Shown here piece by piece: positions 7,368 through 14,601 of a stretch of 32,121 nt of DNA. The DNA comes from CALNBC01 sp050945915 (GTDB taxonomy: Bacteria; Bacillota; Clostridia; Christensenellales; CALWSW01). The notes beneath the pieces were generated by a model that saw nothing but the letters and a program-made list of their open reading frames with translations, was not told where the DNA came from and searched no databases. The DNA lies in NCBI GenBank assembly GCA_050945915.1, contig JBMNTV010000015.1, forward strand, positions 1-32,121, written 5' to 3'. Within the stretch, counting starts at the first letter, position 1. The number at the start of each line of letters is the position of its first letter. A program made the position numbers and the translations under genes.

Positions 7368-8047
7368 CAGTTTACTCCAGTGGAAGGAATGTTCCTGCGG
7401 AAGGCGCAGTCATGTTTGCCGCAAAGGGCGCATTCGCCGTAACAGCTTTTGACGGGAACAGGCGAAACGCCCACAAAGGCGGTGACGGACTTGGACGGTG
7501 CGAGCATGAAGCTTTCCGTCGTGGTCAGCCCGATGCGAATGGGGGCGTTCAAAAGCTCCAGCACGTCCTTTTGGTAGTGCAGGGGAAAATCCCCGTACCC
7601 CGGGGAAAAGCGGGCGGTGAGATAGCCAGAAAAGCCGGTCAGCGCGCCGCTTTGCGCCTGAGTTGCCAGGTCGCTGCAAAAATCATCGCAGGCGGCTTCT
7701 ACCGCCGCGGCTGCCGCTGCCTGAAGCCCTGCGGCCATGGCGATGTTCGTCTGGGCGTAACGGGCGATCAGCCTGTCCACCGAAGCCCCCAGGGTCATGG
7801 CGAAAAGCACGGCGTGTGCGCAGCCCGCCATGTGGGAAGAAAGGCTTTCGCTAATCATAACGCGGTCAAGTAGTTGCACGCTGCCTTTTTGAACGGTGAT
7901 TTCAAACAACCGGTGCACAAAACGCGCCTCCGCCTGTTCGCAAAGCAGGGCAATGCTTTCGTCAACCAGCCGGAGGGTTTCAGCATCGGGGGCGGCAACG
8001 CCCAGATAGCGGAGGACTTCTTCCGGTTTTGGCGCGACGATTTTCAC
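7367..8047 (-). CDS. Separate methionine synthase reactivation protein
   Basis: The protein is 226 residues with a GTG start that overlaps the metF stop by four bases. It matches the AdoMet-binding reactivation domain of MetH, including the hallmark RFSPGYGDFPL (146-156). In full-length MetH this domain binds S-adenosylmethionine and remethylates inactive cob(II)alamin; here it is a free protein that should dock on the downstream MetH. The C-terminus carries four closely spaced Cys (202, 206, 209, 214; pattern C-x3-C-x2-C-x4-C), which could hold an iron-sulfur cluster or zinc. The domain inside E. coli MetH has no such tail, so the electron source may differ (inference). Confidence 0.9.
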   Translation of the reverse strand: MKIVAPKPEEVLRYLGVAAPDAETLRLVDESIALLCEQAEARFVHRLFEITVQKGSVQLLDRVMISESLSSHMAGCAHAVLFAMTLGASVDRLIARYAQTNIAMAAGLQAAAAAAVEAACDDFCSDLATQAQSGALTGFSGYLTARFSPGYGDFPLHYQKDVLELLNAPIRIGLTTTESFMLAPSKSVTAFVGVSPVPVKSCYGECALCGKHDCAFRRNIPSTGVN

Positions 8048-8952
8048 AACTTGTCTCCAATGATTTCGGAAAGGTTGTTCAGGATGCTTCTCGCCACCTC
8101 CGGTCTGTTCATGGAATAAAGGTGGATGGCGTTGATGCCGTTGGCAATAAGATCGATGATCTGCTCGGTGGCGTAGGCGATGCCCGCTTGGGCCATGGCT
8201 GCGGGGGAACCGCCGAACCGTTCCACGATGGCCTTGAACCTTCGGGGAAGGACGGTGCCGGAAAGGGCGCAGATTCTTTGGATCTGCTTTGCGTTGGTCA
8301 CCGGCATGATCCCCGGGATCACGGGGACCACAACGCCCTTTTCCCGCAGGCGGTACAGGAAGTTGTAAAGAATATTATTGTCAAAAAACATCTGGGTGGT
8401 CAAGAATTCCGCCCCGGCATCCACCTTGATCTTCAAATGGTCGATGTCATCCTCCCGATTTGCGGATTCGACGTGACCCTCGGGATAACACGCGCAGCCG
8501 ATGCAGAAGCCGGGCTCCTCCTTGATAAAGGTCACAAGGTCCGAAGCGTAGCGGAACCCGCCAGCAAAGGGGAACCGGGCTCCATCGGGAATATCCCCCC
8601 GCAGGGCGAGGATGTTTTGCACTCCGCCTTCCCTCAGTTCCTGAAGCTGGGTGCGGATATGCTCCCTGGACGCACCGACGCAGGTCAAATGGGCAAGGGA
8701 GGTGACGCCGCGCTCCCGCTGGACGTAGGAAGCGATTCTGGCGGTGTTTGCGGCAGTGGTGCCCCCCGCGCCATAGGTGACGGACAGAAAAGCCGGCTTC
8801 AGGGCGCAAAGCTCATCGATGGCGGATTGCACCTTTGCATAATCCGCGCCCGCCTTGGGGGGAAAGACCTCCACCGAAAGCTTGACGCCGGGGGTTTTCA
8901 GAAGATCGCTGATTCTCATGATAACAGGTACTCCCGTAGGTTTTTCTTGCAT
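8044..8952 (-). CDS. metF: 5,10-Methylenetetrahydrofolate reductase
   Basis: The protein is 302 residues, a complete MTHFR TIM barrel. The catalytic Glu is in SVEVFPPK (Glu28), and the flavin- and folate-binding segments SVTYGAGG, NILALRGD and TTQMFFDN are present. It makes methyl-tetrahydrofolate, the methyl donor of the MetH encoded two genes downstream. The ATG at 8952 is preferred over the in-frame ATG at 8919 because it forms a TGATG overlap with the preceding NTPase gene, which implies coupled translation. No metV-like partner gene is adjacent. Confidence 0.95.
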   Translation of the reverse strand: MQEKPTGVPVIMRISDLLKTPGVKLSVEVFPPKAGADYAKVQSAIDELCALKPAFLSVTYGAGGTTAANTARIASYVQRERGVTSLAHLTCVGASREHIRTQLQELREGGVQNILALRGDIPDGARFPFAGGFRYASDLVTFIKEEPGFCIGCACYPEGHVESANREDDIDHLKIKVDAGAEFLTTQMFFDNNILYNFLYRLREKGVVVPVIPGIMPVTNAKQIQRICALSGTVLPRRFKAIVERFGGSPAAMAQAGIAYATEQIIDLIANGINAIHLYSMNRPEVARSILNNLSEIIGDKL

Positions 8953-9464
8953 CAGCCCTTAAATCCCTCCGGGCCGAAGAACCATTCTTCAGCAAAAGCG
9001 AGAGCGGCGTCCCTGGTTTCCGGGGAAACGGTGACGATGCGCACCCGCGGATGGTTCCGGACGGAATCCAAAAAGGGCAAGGGCAGCGGCTTGATGGCGC
9101 CCAGGACGGTGACGTTGCGGTTAAGGGTCTTCAGAACCTGTTCGCAGAAGGCCGGCGCGCTGCTTTCGAAGAAGCCAAGCTCGTCCATCAGCACCAGGGC
9201 GCCGTCGGGGATATCCGAAAGCAGCTCTGTTCCGAATTCTTCCAGGGCGGCAACGTCCGTCAAAAACGTGGTTTCCGACTGGCAAACGGCGACGACGCGG
9301 CCGTTTCCGCCTGCGGCGGGGCGCATCGTGATCTCTTTGCCCAAGGGGGATGCAGGGCCTTTTTCGGTGAGAAAACCGTACACAGGGCGGCGGACCTTTT
9401 GCAGGATCCGCCTGATGATCGTGCTTTTGCCCGAGCCCACCCCTCCGGTGATAAAAAGGTGCAA
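8952..9464 (-). CDS. THEP1-type nucleoside-triphosphatase heading the met operon
   Basis: The open frame extends to 9635, but homology starts only with HLFITGGVGSGKST. The TTG at 9464 is chosen because GGAGG stands nine bases before it and the promoter at 9495-9523 lies just upstream, which excludes longer forms. The result is 170 residues, the usual size of the THEP1/NTPase_1 family. Walker A is GGVGSGKST (7-15) and Walker B is LVLMDELGFFE, with the DE-(I/L)-G-x-x-E arrangement typical of THEP1 proteins. These hydrolyse nucleoside triphosphates slowly; their cell role is unclear. It is coupled to metF by TGATG. A link to one-carbon metabolism, or to the molybdenum-cofactor genes that diverge from it, is only inference. 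Confidence 0.82.
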   Translation of the reverse strand: MHLFITGGVGSGKSTIIRRILQKVRRPVYGFLTEKGPASPLGKEITMRPAAGGNGRVVAVCQSETTFLTDVAALEEFGTELLSDIPDGALVLMDELGFFESSAPAFCEQVLKTLNRNVTVLGAIKPLPLPFLDSVRNHPRVRIVTVSPETRDAALAFAEEWFFGPEGFKG

Positions 9465-9494
9465 ACCCAAAAACCTCCGTTTCTGTTTGATAGT

Positions 9495-9523
9495 ATCATA
9501 GTACAAGCAGGGTAAAATGTGAA
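9495..9523 (-). promoter_or_regulatory. Promoter of the NTPase-metF-metH-galE operon
   Basis: On the minus strand, TTCACA (9523 to 9518), a 17-base spacer and TATGAT (9500 to 9495) each differ from consensus by one base. Transcription should begin near 9488, leaving a leader of about 25 bases. That is too short for a SAM, T-box or cobalamin riboswitch. Confidence 0.75.
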
Positions 9524-9560
9524 TAGAAATTGCGAAACGCGTGTCAGAACAACGGAAAGG

Positions 9561-9589
9561 TTGCCCGTTTCTGCGATAGCGGTTAAAAT
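9561..9589 (+). promoter_or_regulatory. Promoter of the molybdenum-cofactor cassette
   Basis: TTGCCC (9561-9566), a 17-base spacer and TAAAAT (9584-9589) precede the ATG at 9653. An inverted pair GGTTA (9581-9585) and TAACC (9611-9615) brackets the likely start point, and a small hairpin CCGCGA-TGCG-TCGCGG (9614-9629) lies in the leader. Either could serve control by the encoded ModE-type domain. The -35 regions of this and the divergent promoter are only 37 bases apart. Confidence 0.6.
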
Positions 9590-9652
9590 ATCTATGGAAT
9601 ATCACTATGGTAACCGCGATGCGTCGCGGGGACAAACGAAAGAGGGATGCAG

Positions 9653-10579
9653 ATGGAGATTGGGGCGGTGATCGTGGCGGCAGGGATGTCCCACCGCATG
9701 GGGGATTTCAAGCCCATGATGCAGGTGGGGTCCATTTCGGTCATTCACAGGTTGATCCACACCCTTTCTCAGGCAGGTGTTCGCCCCATCGTGGTGGTGA
9801 CGGGACACCGGGCGGATGAGCTGGAACACCACGTTTCCAAGCTGGGAGTCATCTGTGTTCGGAACGAGGACTACGCTACTACGCAAATGTTTGATTCCGC
9901 AAAGATCGGATTGTCCTACATTGCGGACAAGTGCAAAAGATGCTTTTCCATGCCGGTGGATGTTCCGCTTTTCACGGTGAACACCCTCGTCAAGCTGATG
10001 AGTACCCGCGGCGCCGCCGTCGTTCCGGTCACGGACGGCAGGGAAGGGCATCCGGTTCTTCTGTCCTGCAAAGAACTGAAAAAAATCCTGAATTACCGGG
10101 GAGAAGGCGGGCTCTTTGGCGCGATGGAAGCCTGTTTGGGGAAAAAGACGCTGGTGGATGTGAACGATCCCGGCATCCTGCACGACGTGGACACCGCCGA
10201 GGATTTTTCCGAGCTGTTGCGCTTCCATAACGAGCAGATGTTTCGGCCGGTGGTCAGCGCCCGCCTTTGCCGGGAGGAGATTTTCTTTGGACCGGGGACT
10301 GCGCAGCTGCTTACCCTTTTGAAGGATACCGGATCGGTGCTTCTTGCCTGCAAAGAGATGAATCTTTCTTACAGCAAGGCCTGGAAGATGATCAACACCG
10401 CGGAAAAGGAGCTGGGGTTCCCCGTCGTCAAGCGCCAGCAAGGCGGCAGGAAGGGCGGGGGCACCAAGCTGACCAGGCAGGGAGAGGACCTGCTTGGGCG
10501 TTACATCGAATTCGAAAAAGAGTCCAAGGTAGCGGTGCAAAAGCTGTTTGAAACTTACTTTGAAGGTTTTGTACGATAA
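9653..10579 (+). CDS. MocA/MobA-like nucleotidyltransferase fused to a ModE-type DNA-binding domain
   Basis: The protein is 308 residues. The ATG at 9653 is chosen because AGAGGG lies six bases before it and directly abuts the ATG at 9647. Residues 1-190 form a MobA/MocA-like NTP transferase: VIVAAGMSHRMG with Lys20 at the start, and the metal-binding MPVDVPL at 100-106. Family members add CMP, GMP or a similar nucleotide to molybdopterin. Residues about 200-285 match the winged-helix N-terminal domain of ModE (LSYSKAWKMIN helix, then GGRKGGGTKLT). There is no molybdate-binding TOBE domain, so the enzyme domain may be the sensor. It is the first gene of a cassette with a histidine phosphatase and xdhC, which points to maturation of a molybdenum hydroxylase. 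Confidence 0.88.
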   Translation: MEIGAVIVAAGMSHRMGDFKPMMQVGSISVIHRLIHTLSQAGVRPIVVVTGHRADELEHHVSKLGVICVRNEDYATTQMFDSAKIGLSYIADKCKRCFSMPVDVPLFTVNTLVKLMSTRGAAVVPVTDGREGHPVLLSCKELKKILNYRGEGGLFGAMEACLGKKTLVDVNDPGILHDVDTAEDFSELLRFHNEQMFRPVVSARLCREEIFFGPGTAQLLTLLKDTGSVLLACKEMNLSYSKAWKMINTAEKELGFPVVKRQQGGRKGGGTKLTRQGEDLLGRYIEFEKESKVAVQKLFETYFEGFVR

Positions 10580-10611
10580 ATGGATGGCGCTTTGCTGAAA
10601 GGGTTCAAAAG

Positions 10612-11292
10612 ATGTATTACAACGCCGAAGAAAAGAATCCGGAGTATTTCACCGAAACCGAGCGGGTGGTCTATCTCGTCCGACATGCCAAGCCGCACTT
10701 TGCCGGCGGCGTGCGTCTTTGCATCGGAAGACTGGACCCGCCCTTGTCCGTTGCAGGCATCCAGCAGGGGATGTTGCTCGCCAGAAGGTTTGACGGGGTT
10801 GCGCTTTCCGGTGTTTTTGCAAGCCCCCAGCGCCGCGCCATCGAAACAGCCCTGCTGCTTTCCGAAGGGCGATGGCCGGTCACCGCGGTGCATGGCCTTC
10901 AAGAACTGGACATCGGCGAATGGGAAGGAAGGACGTTTGAGGATGTCAAGGCCAACGACGCCGAAACCTGGAACCTCAGGCAAAAAAGGCCGGACCTTTA
11001 CTGGCCGAAGGGCTCCGAACCCCCCGCCGCGGGACTGGAACGGTTCAAAAGGGCGTTGTTCTCCCTTTTGAACAGAACCCAAGGAGATATCGCCGTGGTC
11101 GCCCATTCCGGTGTCAACCGGGTGATGCTCGCCTATCTGAGGGGGATGCATCCTTCCCGCATGTTCGAAAACCCCCAGCAGTACACCGGGGTCAGCGTAC
11201 TGCGCTTTATGGGCGCGGGCGTTCGCGTGGAGTTTGAAGACGCTGGAGACCGCCACAGGCTGTTCGAGGACCGGTACGACCGCGAACAGTAA
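10612..11292 (+). CDS. Histidine phosphatase family protein
   Basis: The protein is 226 residues of the phosphoglycerate-mutase-like superfamily. The phospho-accepting His25 is in VRHAKPH (the usual RHG reads RHA), Arg74 in SPQRRA, Glu98 in the acid-catalyst region and His165 in VVAHSGVNR. The fold removes phosphate from small metabolites. The metabolite is not evident, but the gene lies 32 bases after the nucleotidyltransferase and 39 bases before xdhC, so a role in molybdenum-cofactor handling, such as hydrolysis of a cofactor phosphate intermediate, is a reasonable inference. Cobalamin-type CobC phosphatases share this fold and are an alternative, given the B12 gene at the window start. 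Only a weak ribosome site precedes the ATG. Confidence 0.82.
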   Translation: MYYNAEEKNPEYFTETERVVYLVRHAKPHFAGGVRLCIGRLDPPLSVAGIQQGMLLARRFDGVALSGVFASPQRRAIETALLLSEGRWPVTAVHGLQELDIGEWEGRTFEDVKANDAETWNLRQKRPDLYWPKGSEPPAAGLERFKRALFSLLNRTQGDIAVVAHSGVNRVMLAYLRGMHPSRMFENPQQYTGVSVLRFMGAGVRVEFEDAGDRHRLFEDRYDREQ

Positions 11293-11331
11293 CCACGATT
11301 GCAATCTAAATATGAAGGAGAGCATAGAAGC

Positions 11332-12354
11332 ATGAAAACGCTGCTGAACACCCTGAAGGATCGCCTTGTTGCCAAGCAGCCCACGGTTTTGGTTACGGTT
11401 GTGGCATCTTCCGGTTCCACCCCGCGGGGAACAGGGGCACGCATGTTGGTGGGGGAAGAAGGGCGGATCATTGGCACCATTGGCGGCGGCGCCGTGGAGT
11501 ACCGCTCGACCCAGATGGCGGTAAAGGCACTTTTTGAAAAAAGTTCATACACCAACGCCTTCACGCTGACGAAGGACGATGTCGCCAACCTCGGCATGAT
11601 TTGCGGCGGGGCGGTGACGGTGTTTTTCCAATATATCGGCACAGAGCGGGAGGATATTTTCCAAGTGGTAAAAACCGCCTGCGAAATGTGCGAAAACGAC
11701 GAAGACGCCTGGCTGGTCATCGAAACGACGGACGAATCGGACTGGGGAATGGGCGTGTATTCCCGTTCTATGGGCCTTGTTGGGCTTCAGAATCCCCCAA
11801 ACGGGTTAACCGGGATGCTGAACGCCCCGCTGGTGAAGGCCGAGATGGAAGGCAGGCGTTTTTATGCGGAACAGTTCGTGACCGCCGGCAGGGCGATCAT
11901 TTTCGGCTGCGGCCACGTCGCCCAGGAGCTTGCCCCGGTGCTGTCCCACCTGGGATTTCGCGTCGTCGCATTGGATGACCGGCCCCAGTTTGCCAGCAAA
12001 GAGCTGTTCCCGACGGTGGAACAAGTGGGCCTGGTGGATTTTTCCTGCATTGCGGACACGATTCAGATCAACGAAAACGACTACGTCTGCATCATGACCC
12101 GGGGCCACGCCTATGACACGGAAGTGCAAAAGCAGGTCCTGCGCACAAAGGCCTATTATATCGGCGTCATGGGCAGCATCCACAAGAAGGCGGCTGTGGA
12201 AAAGCTGCTGCTGGAGGACGGGATCCCGCAACAGGACATCGACCGGGTGTGCATGCCCATCGGAATGGCGATCAAGGCCCAAACCCCTGCGGAGATTGCC
12301 ATCAGCATCGCCGGCGAAATGATTCAAAAACGCGCGGAACGAAATGGGTTATAA
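11332..12354 (+). CDS. xdhC: XdhC-family molybdenum hydroxylase maturation protein
   Basis: The protein is 340 residues. The ATG at 11332 has GAAGGAG upstream and is preferred over a TTG at 11299. The N-terminal XdhC_CoxI part includes ASSGSTPRGTGARM and a GTIGGGAVE segment. A Rossmann-like C-terminal part starts at IIFGCGHVAQEL and includes the strongly conserved IGVMGS and PIG-KA-TPAEIAISI-AE region. In known systems XdhC binds molybdenum cofactor, helps its sulfuration and hands it to xanthine-dehydrogenase-type enzymes. The target enzyme is not in this window. It is the last gene of the plus-strand cassette; no clear terminator separates it from the convergent LysR gene, whose stop is only 29 bases away. 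Confidence 0.93.
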   Translation: MKTLLNTLKDRLVAKQPTVLVTVVASSGSTPRGTGARMLVGEEGRIIGTIGGGAVEYRSTQMAVKALFEKSSYTNAFTLTKDDVANLGMICGGAVTVFFQYIGTEREDIFQVVKTACEMCENDEDAWLVIETTDESDWGMGVYSRSMGLVGLQNPPNGLTGMLNAPLVKAEMEGRRFYAEQFVTAGRAIIFGCGHVAQELAPVLSHLGFRVVALDDRPQFASKELFPTVEQVGLVDFSCIADTIQINENDYVCIMTRGHAYDTEVQKQVLRTKAYYIGVMGSIHKKAAVEKLLLEDGIPQQDIDRVCMPIGMAIKAQTPAEIAISIAGEMIQKRAERNGL

Positions 12355-12383
12355 CCAAAAGACCCGCCTTTAGGGGATGCATA

Positions 12384-13286
12384 TTATGATTTAAGACTCT
12401 CATTCAATGTCTGTTTTAATAGTTCGTACACTTGCATATATCGATCGCGAAAAAAGCTGTTTTTTAATAGAACAAAATTAAATTCACGCTGTTCGGAAAA
12501 GCCGGGAATATTCATCATCGAAAGGCTTCCATTTTCTATTTCGCTTTTGGCTGCCACCTCGAACAGGAATGTGATGCCCAACCCATTCGAAACCATTTTT
12601 TTGATGGCCGCCATATTTCCTATTTCAATGATTTTTTCAAACGCGTGGAGCGAATAATTGTTTTTTTGGAGTATGTTTTCAAAAATTTCCCGTGTGCCGG
12701 ATCCTCGTTCTCGTAAAATCAGGCGGCTTCCTGTTATCTCCTGAAAACTCACTTCCTTTTTTGAATATTCCGATTGGGGAGAGCACACGGGAATAAACTT
12801 TTCAAGGCTAAAAAGCAGGGCTTCGTACTCTGATTTATCAAACAGCCCTTCCACAACAATAAAGTCCAGCTCGCCATTGTTCAGCCGTTCAAGAAGAACA
12901 TGCGTGTTTGCCACCGACATATGGATTTTCATTTCCGGATAGTTTGCAAGCAAACGGGAGAGAATCTCTGGCATAACATATTCTCCGATGGACAAAGTCG
13001 CTCCGAAGGAAAATTGCATGGTGTCTGTGTTGACTGAGCCGATGTTCTTTTTAAAATGTTTGGCGTCTGAAAAAACAGTCATTGCAAACTCTTTTAACAG
13101 CTGCCCTTGATGCGTCAGCACTATTTTTCTGTTGGTTGTCTTGAAGAGCTTGCAGCCATAAAACTCCTCAAGATGCTTAATATGCTGGGATACGGCAGGC
13201 TGCGTAATGTGTAAAAGTTCCGCCGCTTTTGTGAAACTGTTGGAAGAGCATAGGGTAAGAAATGTCTTATGTCTAAAATCAAGCAT
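12384..13286 (-). CDS. LysR-family transcriptional regulator (YeiE-like partner of YeiH)
   Basis: The open frame runs to 13418, but the ATG at 13286 gives 300 residues, the standard LysR length, and has AGGTG six bases upstream. The N-terminal helix-turn-helix (about 1-60) includes NSFTKAAELLHITQPAVSQH. The substrate-binding domain follows at about 90-290. It is divergently transcribed from a YeiH-family transporter, the classic arrangement of LysR regulators that control that transporter, for which a sulfur-compound inducer has been suggested elsewhere. The gene is much lower in G+C than its neighbours (18 of 60 bases at 12421-12480), which suggests recent acquisition. Confidence 0.92.
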   Translation of the reverse strand: MLDFRHKTFLTLCSSNSFTKAAELLHITQPAVSQHIKHLEEFYGCKLFKTTNRKIVLTHQGQLLKEFAMTVFSDAKHFKKNIGSVNTDTMQFSFGATLSIGEYVMPEILSRLLANYPEMKIHMSVANTHVLLERLNNGELDFIVVEGLFDKSEYEALLFSLEKFIPVCSPQSEYSKKEVSFQEITGSRLILRERGSGTREIFENILQKNNYSLHAFEKIIEIGNMAAIKKMVSNGLGITFLFEVAAKSEIENGSLSMMNIPGFSEQREFNFVLLKNSFFRDRYMQVYELLKQTLNESLKS

Positions 13287-13330
13287 GATATCACCTGCTA
13301 TAAATTCTACTAATGCTTTTATTAGAAAGC

Positions 13331-13364
13331 ATAATTTTATGTTATCAAGCGAGTGTGGTAAAAT
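13331..13364 (+). promoter_or_regulatory. LysR-type dyad and extended -10 promoter of the YeiH gene
   Basis: ATAATTTTATGTTAT (13331-13345) has the T-N11-A spacing of LysR boxes within an ATAA/TTAT dyad. TGGTAAAAT (13356-13364) is an extended -10 element without a good -35, as expected for an activated promoter. Transcription from about 13371 favours the ATG at 13398 over that at 13377. Confidence 0.5.
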
Positions 13365-13397
13365 CAATACCATACGATGAAAGGAACAATACCTAAA

Positions 13398-14402
13398 ATG
13401 AGTCATGCGAAAAAGCACTTATCAGGTTTCATACTATCTGGCGGAATTGCCGCGGTGGCTTACGCGATCAGTTTGATTCTCCCTGCCGGTATTCTCGGAG
13501 AAACACTGATTGCGCTGATTATCGGAATGTTGCTCAATCCGCTGGTTTGCCGCTATGAGGTTTTTGACCTGGGAATCAAATGGACTTCCAAAAATATTCT
13601 GCGTGCGGGAATTATCCTCGCTGGAATAACGCTGAGCTTTCCTCAGGTGATCCAAGCGGGAAAATATGCGTTGATCTTAATGCTATTCACCCTTACGACC
13701 TCTTTTGGAGTAGGTTATCTATGTAAGAAAATTTTCAAAATAAATTGGAAACTGTCCAGCCTTCTTTCAGTGAGCACTGCGATTTGCGGAGGCACCGCTG
13801 TTGCGACCCTTGGTCCCACCATTCGGGCGAAGAACAGGGATATCGCTTACGCAATATCCGCTACTTTTATTTTTGACATTATAACCGTGATCGCCTTTCC
13901 TTGGATAGGCCGCTTATTGGGTCTGAGCGATACTGGGTACGGACTTTGGATCGGTACTGCAGTGAACGATACATCTTCGGTTGTTGCGGCGGGTTATGCG
14001 TTTTCCGGTGCTGCAGGTTCCCTTGCAACCATCGTCAAGCTGACAAGAACCCTGTTCATCGTACCGATTGTGCTTGTTTTTTCATGGATATACACAAAAA
14101 AAGAATCGCAAACGGCTGGAAAGGTGAACATACGAAAAATATTCCCTTGGTTTATTCTTGGGTTTCTCGCTGTAGTCGGCATCAGAAGCACGGGATTTGT
14201 GCCAGATCATATTGTCGCCGGAACGTCACATCTGTCAAAATTCTTTTTATCAATGGCATTGGCGGCCATCGGGTTGAAAACCAGCATGAAAGAAGTCGCC
14301 GGTGTCGGTATCAAGCCGATGATTGCGGGGGTCATCATAGACATCTCGGTGGTTTTTGTATCTTTGTTTGCCCAGGCGGGGATCCTGCACTACATGCAGT
14401 AA
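13398..14402 (+). CDS. YeiH-family (UPF0324) membrane transporter, putative sulfate exporter family
   Basis: From the ATG at 13398 the protein has 334 residues and about ten hydrophobic segments. Family signatures seen: LIIGMLLNP, the ILRAGIILAG helix, STAICGGTAVATLGP and the WIGTAVNDTSSVVAAG segment. The family is often annotated as putative sulfate exporters, with weak direct evidence. The start at 13398 has AAGGA 12 bases upstream and leaves a leader after the promoter; the ATG at 13377 has no ribosome site. G+C is low (25 of 60 bases at 13561-13620), like the divergent LysR gene. A strong terminator follows at 14456. Confidence 0.9.
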   Translation: MSHAKKHLSGFILSGGIAAVAYAISLILPAGILGETLIALIIGMLLNPLVCRYEVFDLGIKWTSKNILRAGIILAGITLSFPQVIQAGKYALILMLFTLTTSFGVGYLCKKIFKINWKLSSLLSVSTAICGGTAVATLGPTIRAKNRDIAYAISATFIFDIITVIAFPWIGRLLGLSDTGYGLWIGTAVNDTSSVVAAGYAFSGAAGSLATIVKLTRTLFIVPIVLVFSWIYTKKESQTAGKVNIRKIFPWFILGFLAVVGIRSTGFVPDHIVAGTSHLSKFFLSMALAAIGLKTSMKEVAGVGIKPMIAGVIIDISVVFVSLFAQAGILHYMQ

Positions 14403-14455
14403 AATCCTTATGCGGCTGTTTTGTCTTGGGTTTTCTTGACAGAGCAATATTCGCA

Positions 14456-14497
14456 AAAAGACCACACCGAAGGTTTTATCCTTCGGTGTGGTCTTTT
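14456..14497. terminator. Strong bidirectional intrinsic terminator
   Basis: An 18-bp perfect stem (14456-14473 with 14480-14497) has a 6-base loop and an A-run on one side and a T-run on the other. It can end both the plus-strand YeiH transcript and the minus-strand operon that finishes with the Nudix gene. The rest of 14403-14601 holds no gene I can support. Confidence 0.92.
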
Positions 14498-14601
14498 CTT
14501 TCCAGTCTCCGCTTGAAGAGAGCCGGTCAAACTTGACTTGTTTTCGCAAATCCTAAGTTGAACTCCCTTTATGGCGTTTCTTGTGTTGACCATTGGGGCG
14601 C

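Noticed and set aside
5859..7442. A 527-codon plus-strand open frame across metH
   Set aside because: It is a shadow of metH, whose domains and catalytic residues are clear on the minus strand.
8029..9501. A 490-codon plus-strand open frame across metF and the NTPase gene
   Set aside because: It is antisense to two well-supported genes and shows no family motif.
9465..9652. A SAM, T-box, cobalamin or molybdenum-cofactor riboswitch before the met operon or the mocA-modE gene
   Set aside because: The promoters leave leaders of only about 25 and 55 bases, too short for these structures; only a small hairpin at 9614-9629 is seen.
13377..13397. Start of the YeiH-family gene at the ATG at 13377
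   Set aside because: It has no ribosome site and lies only a few bases from the predicted transcript start; the ATG at 13398 has AAGGA upstream.
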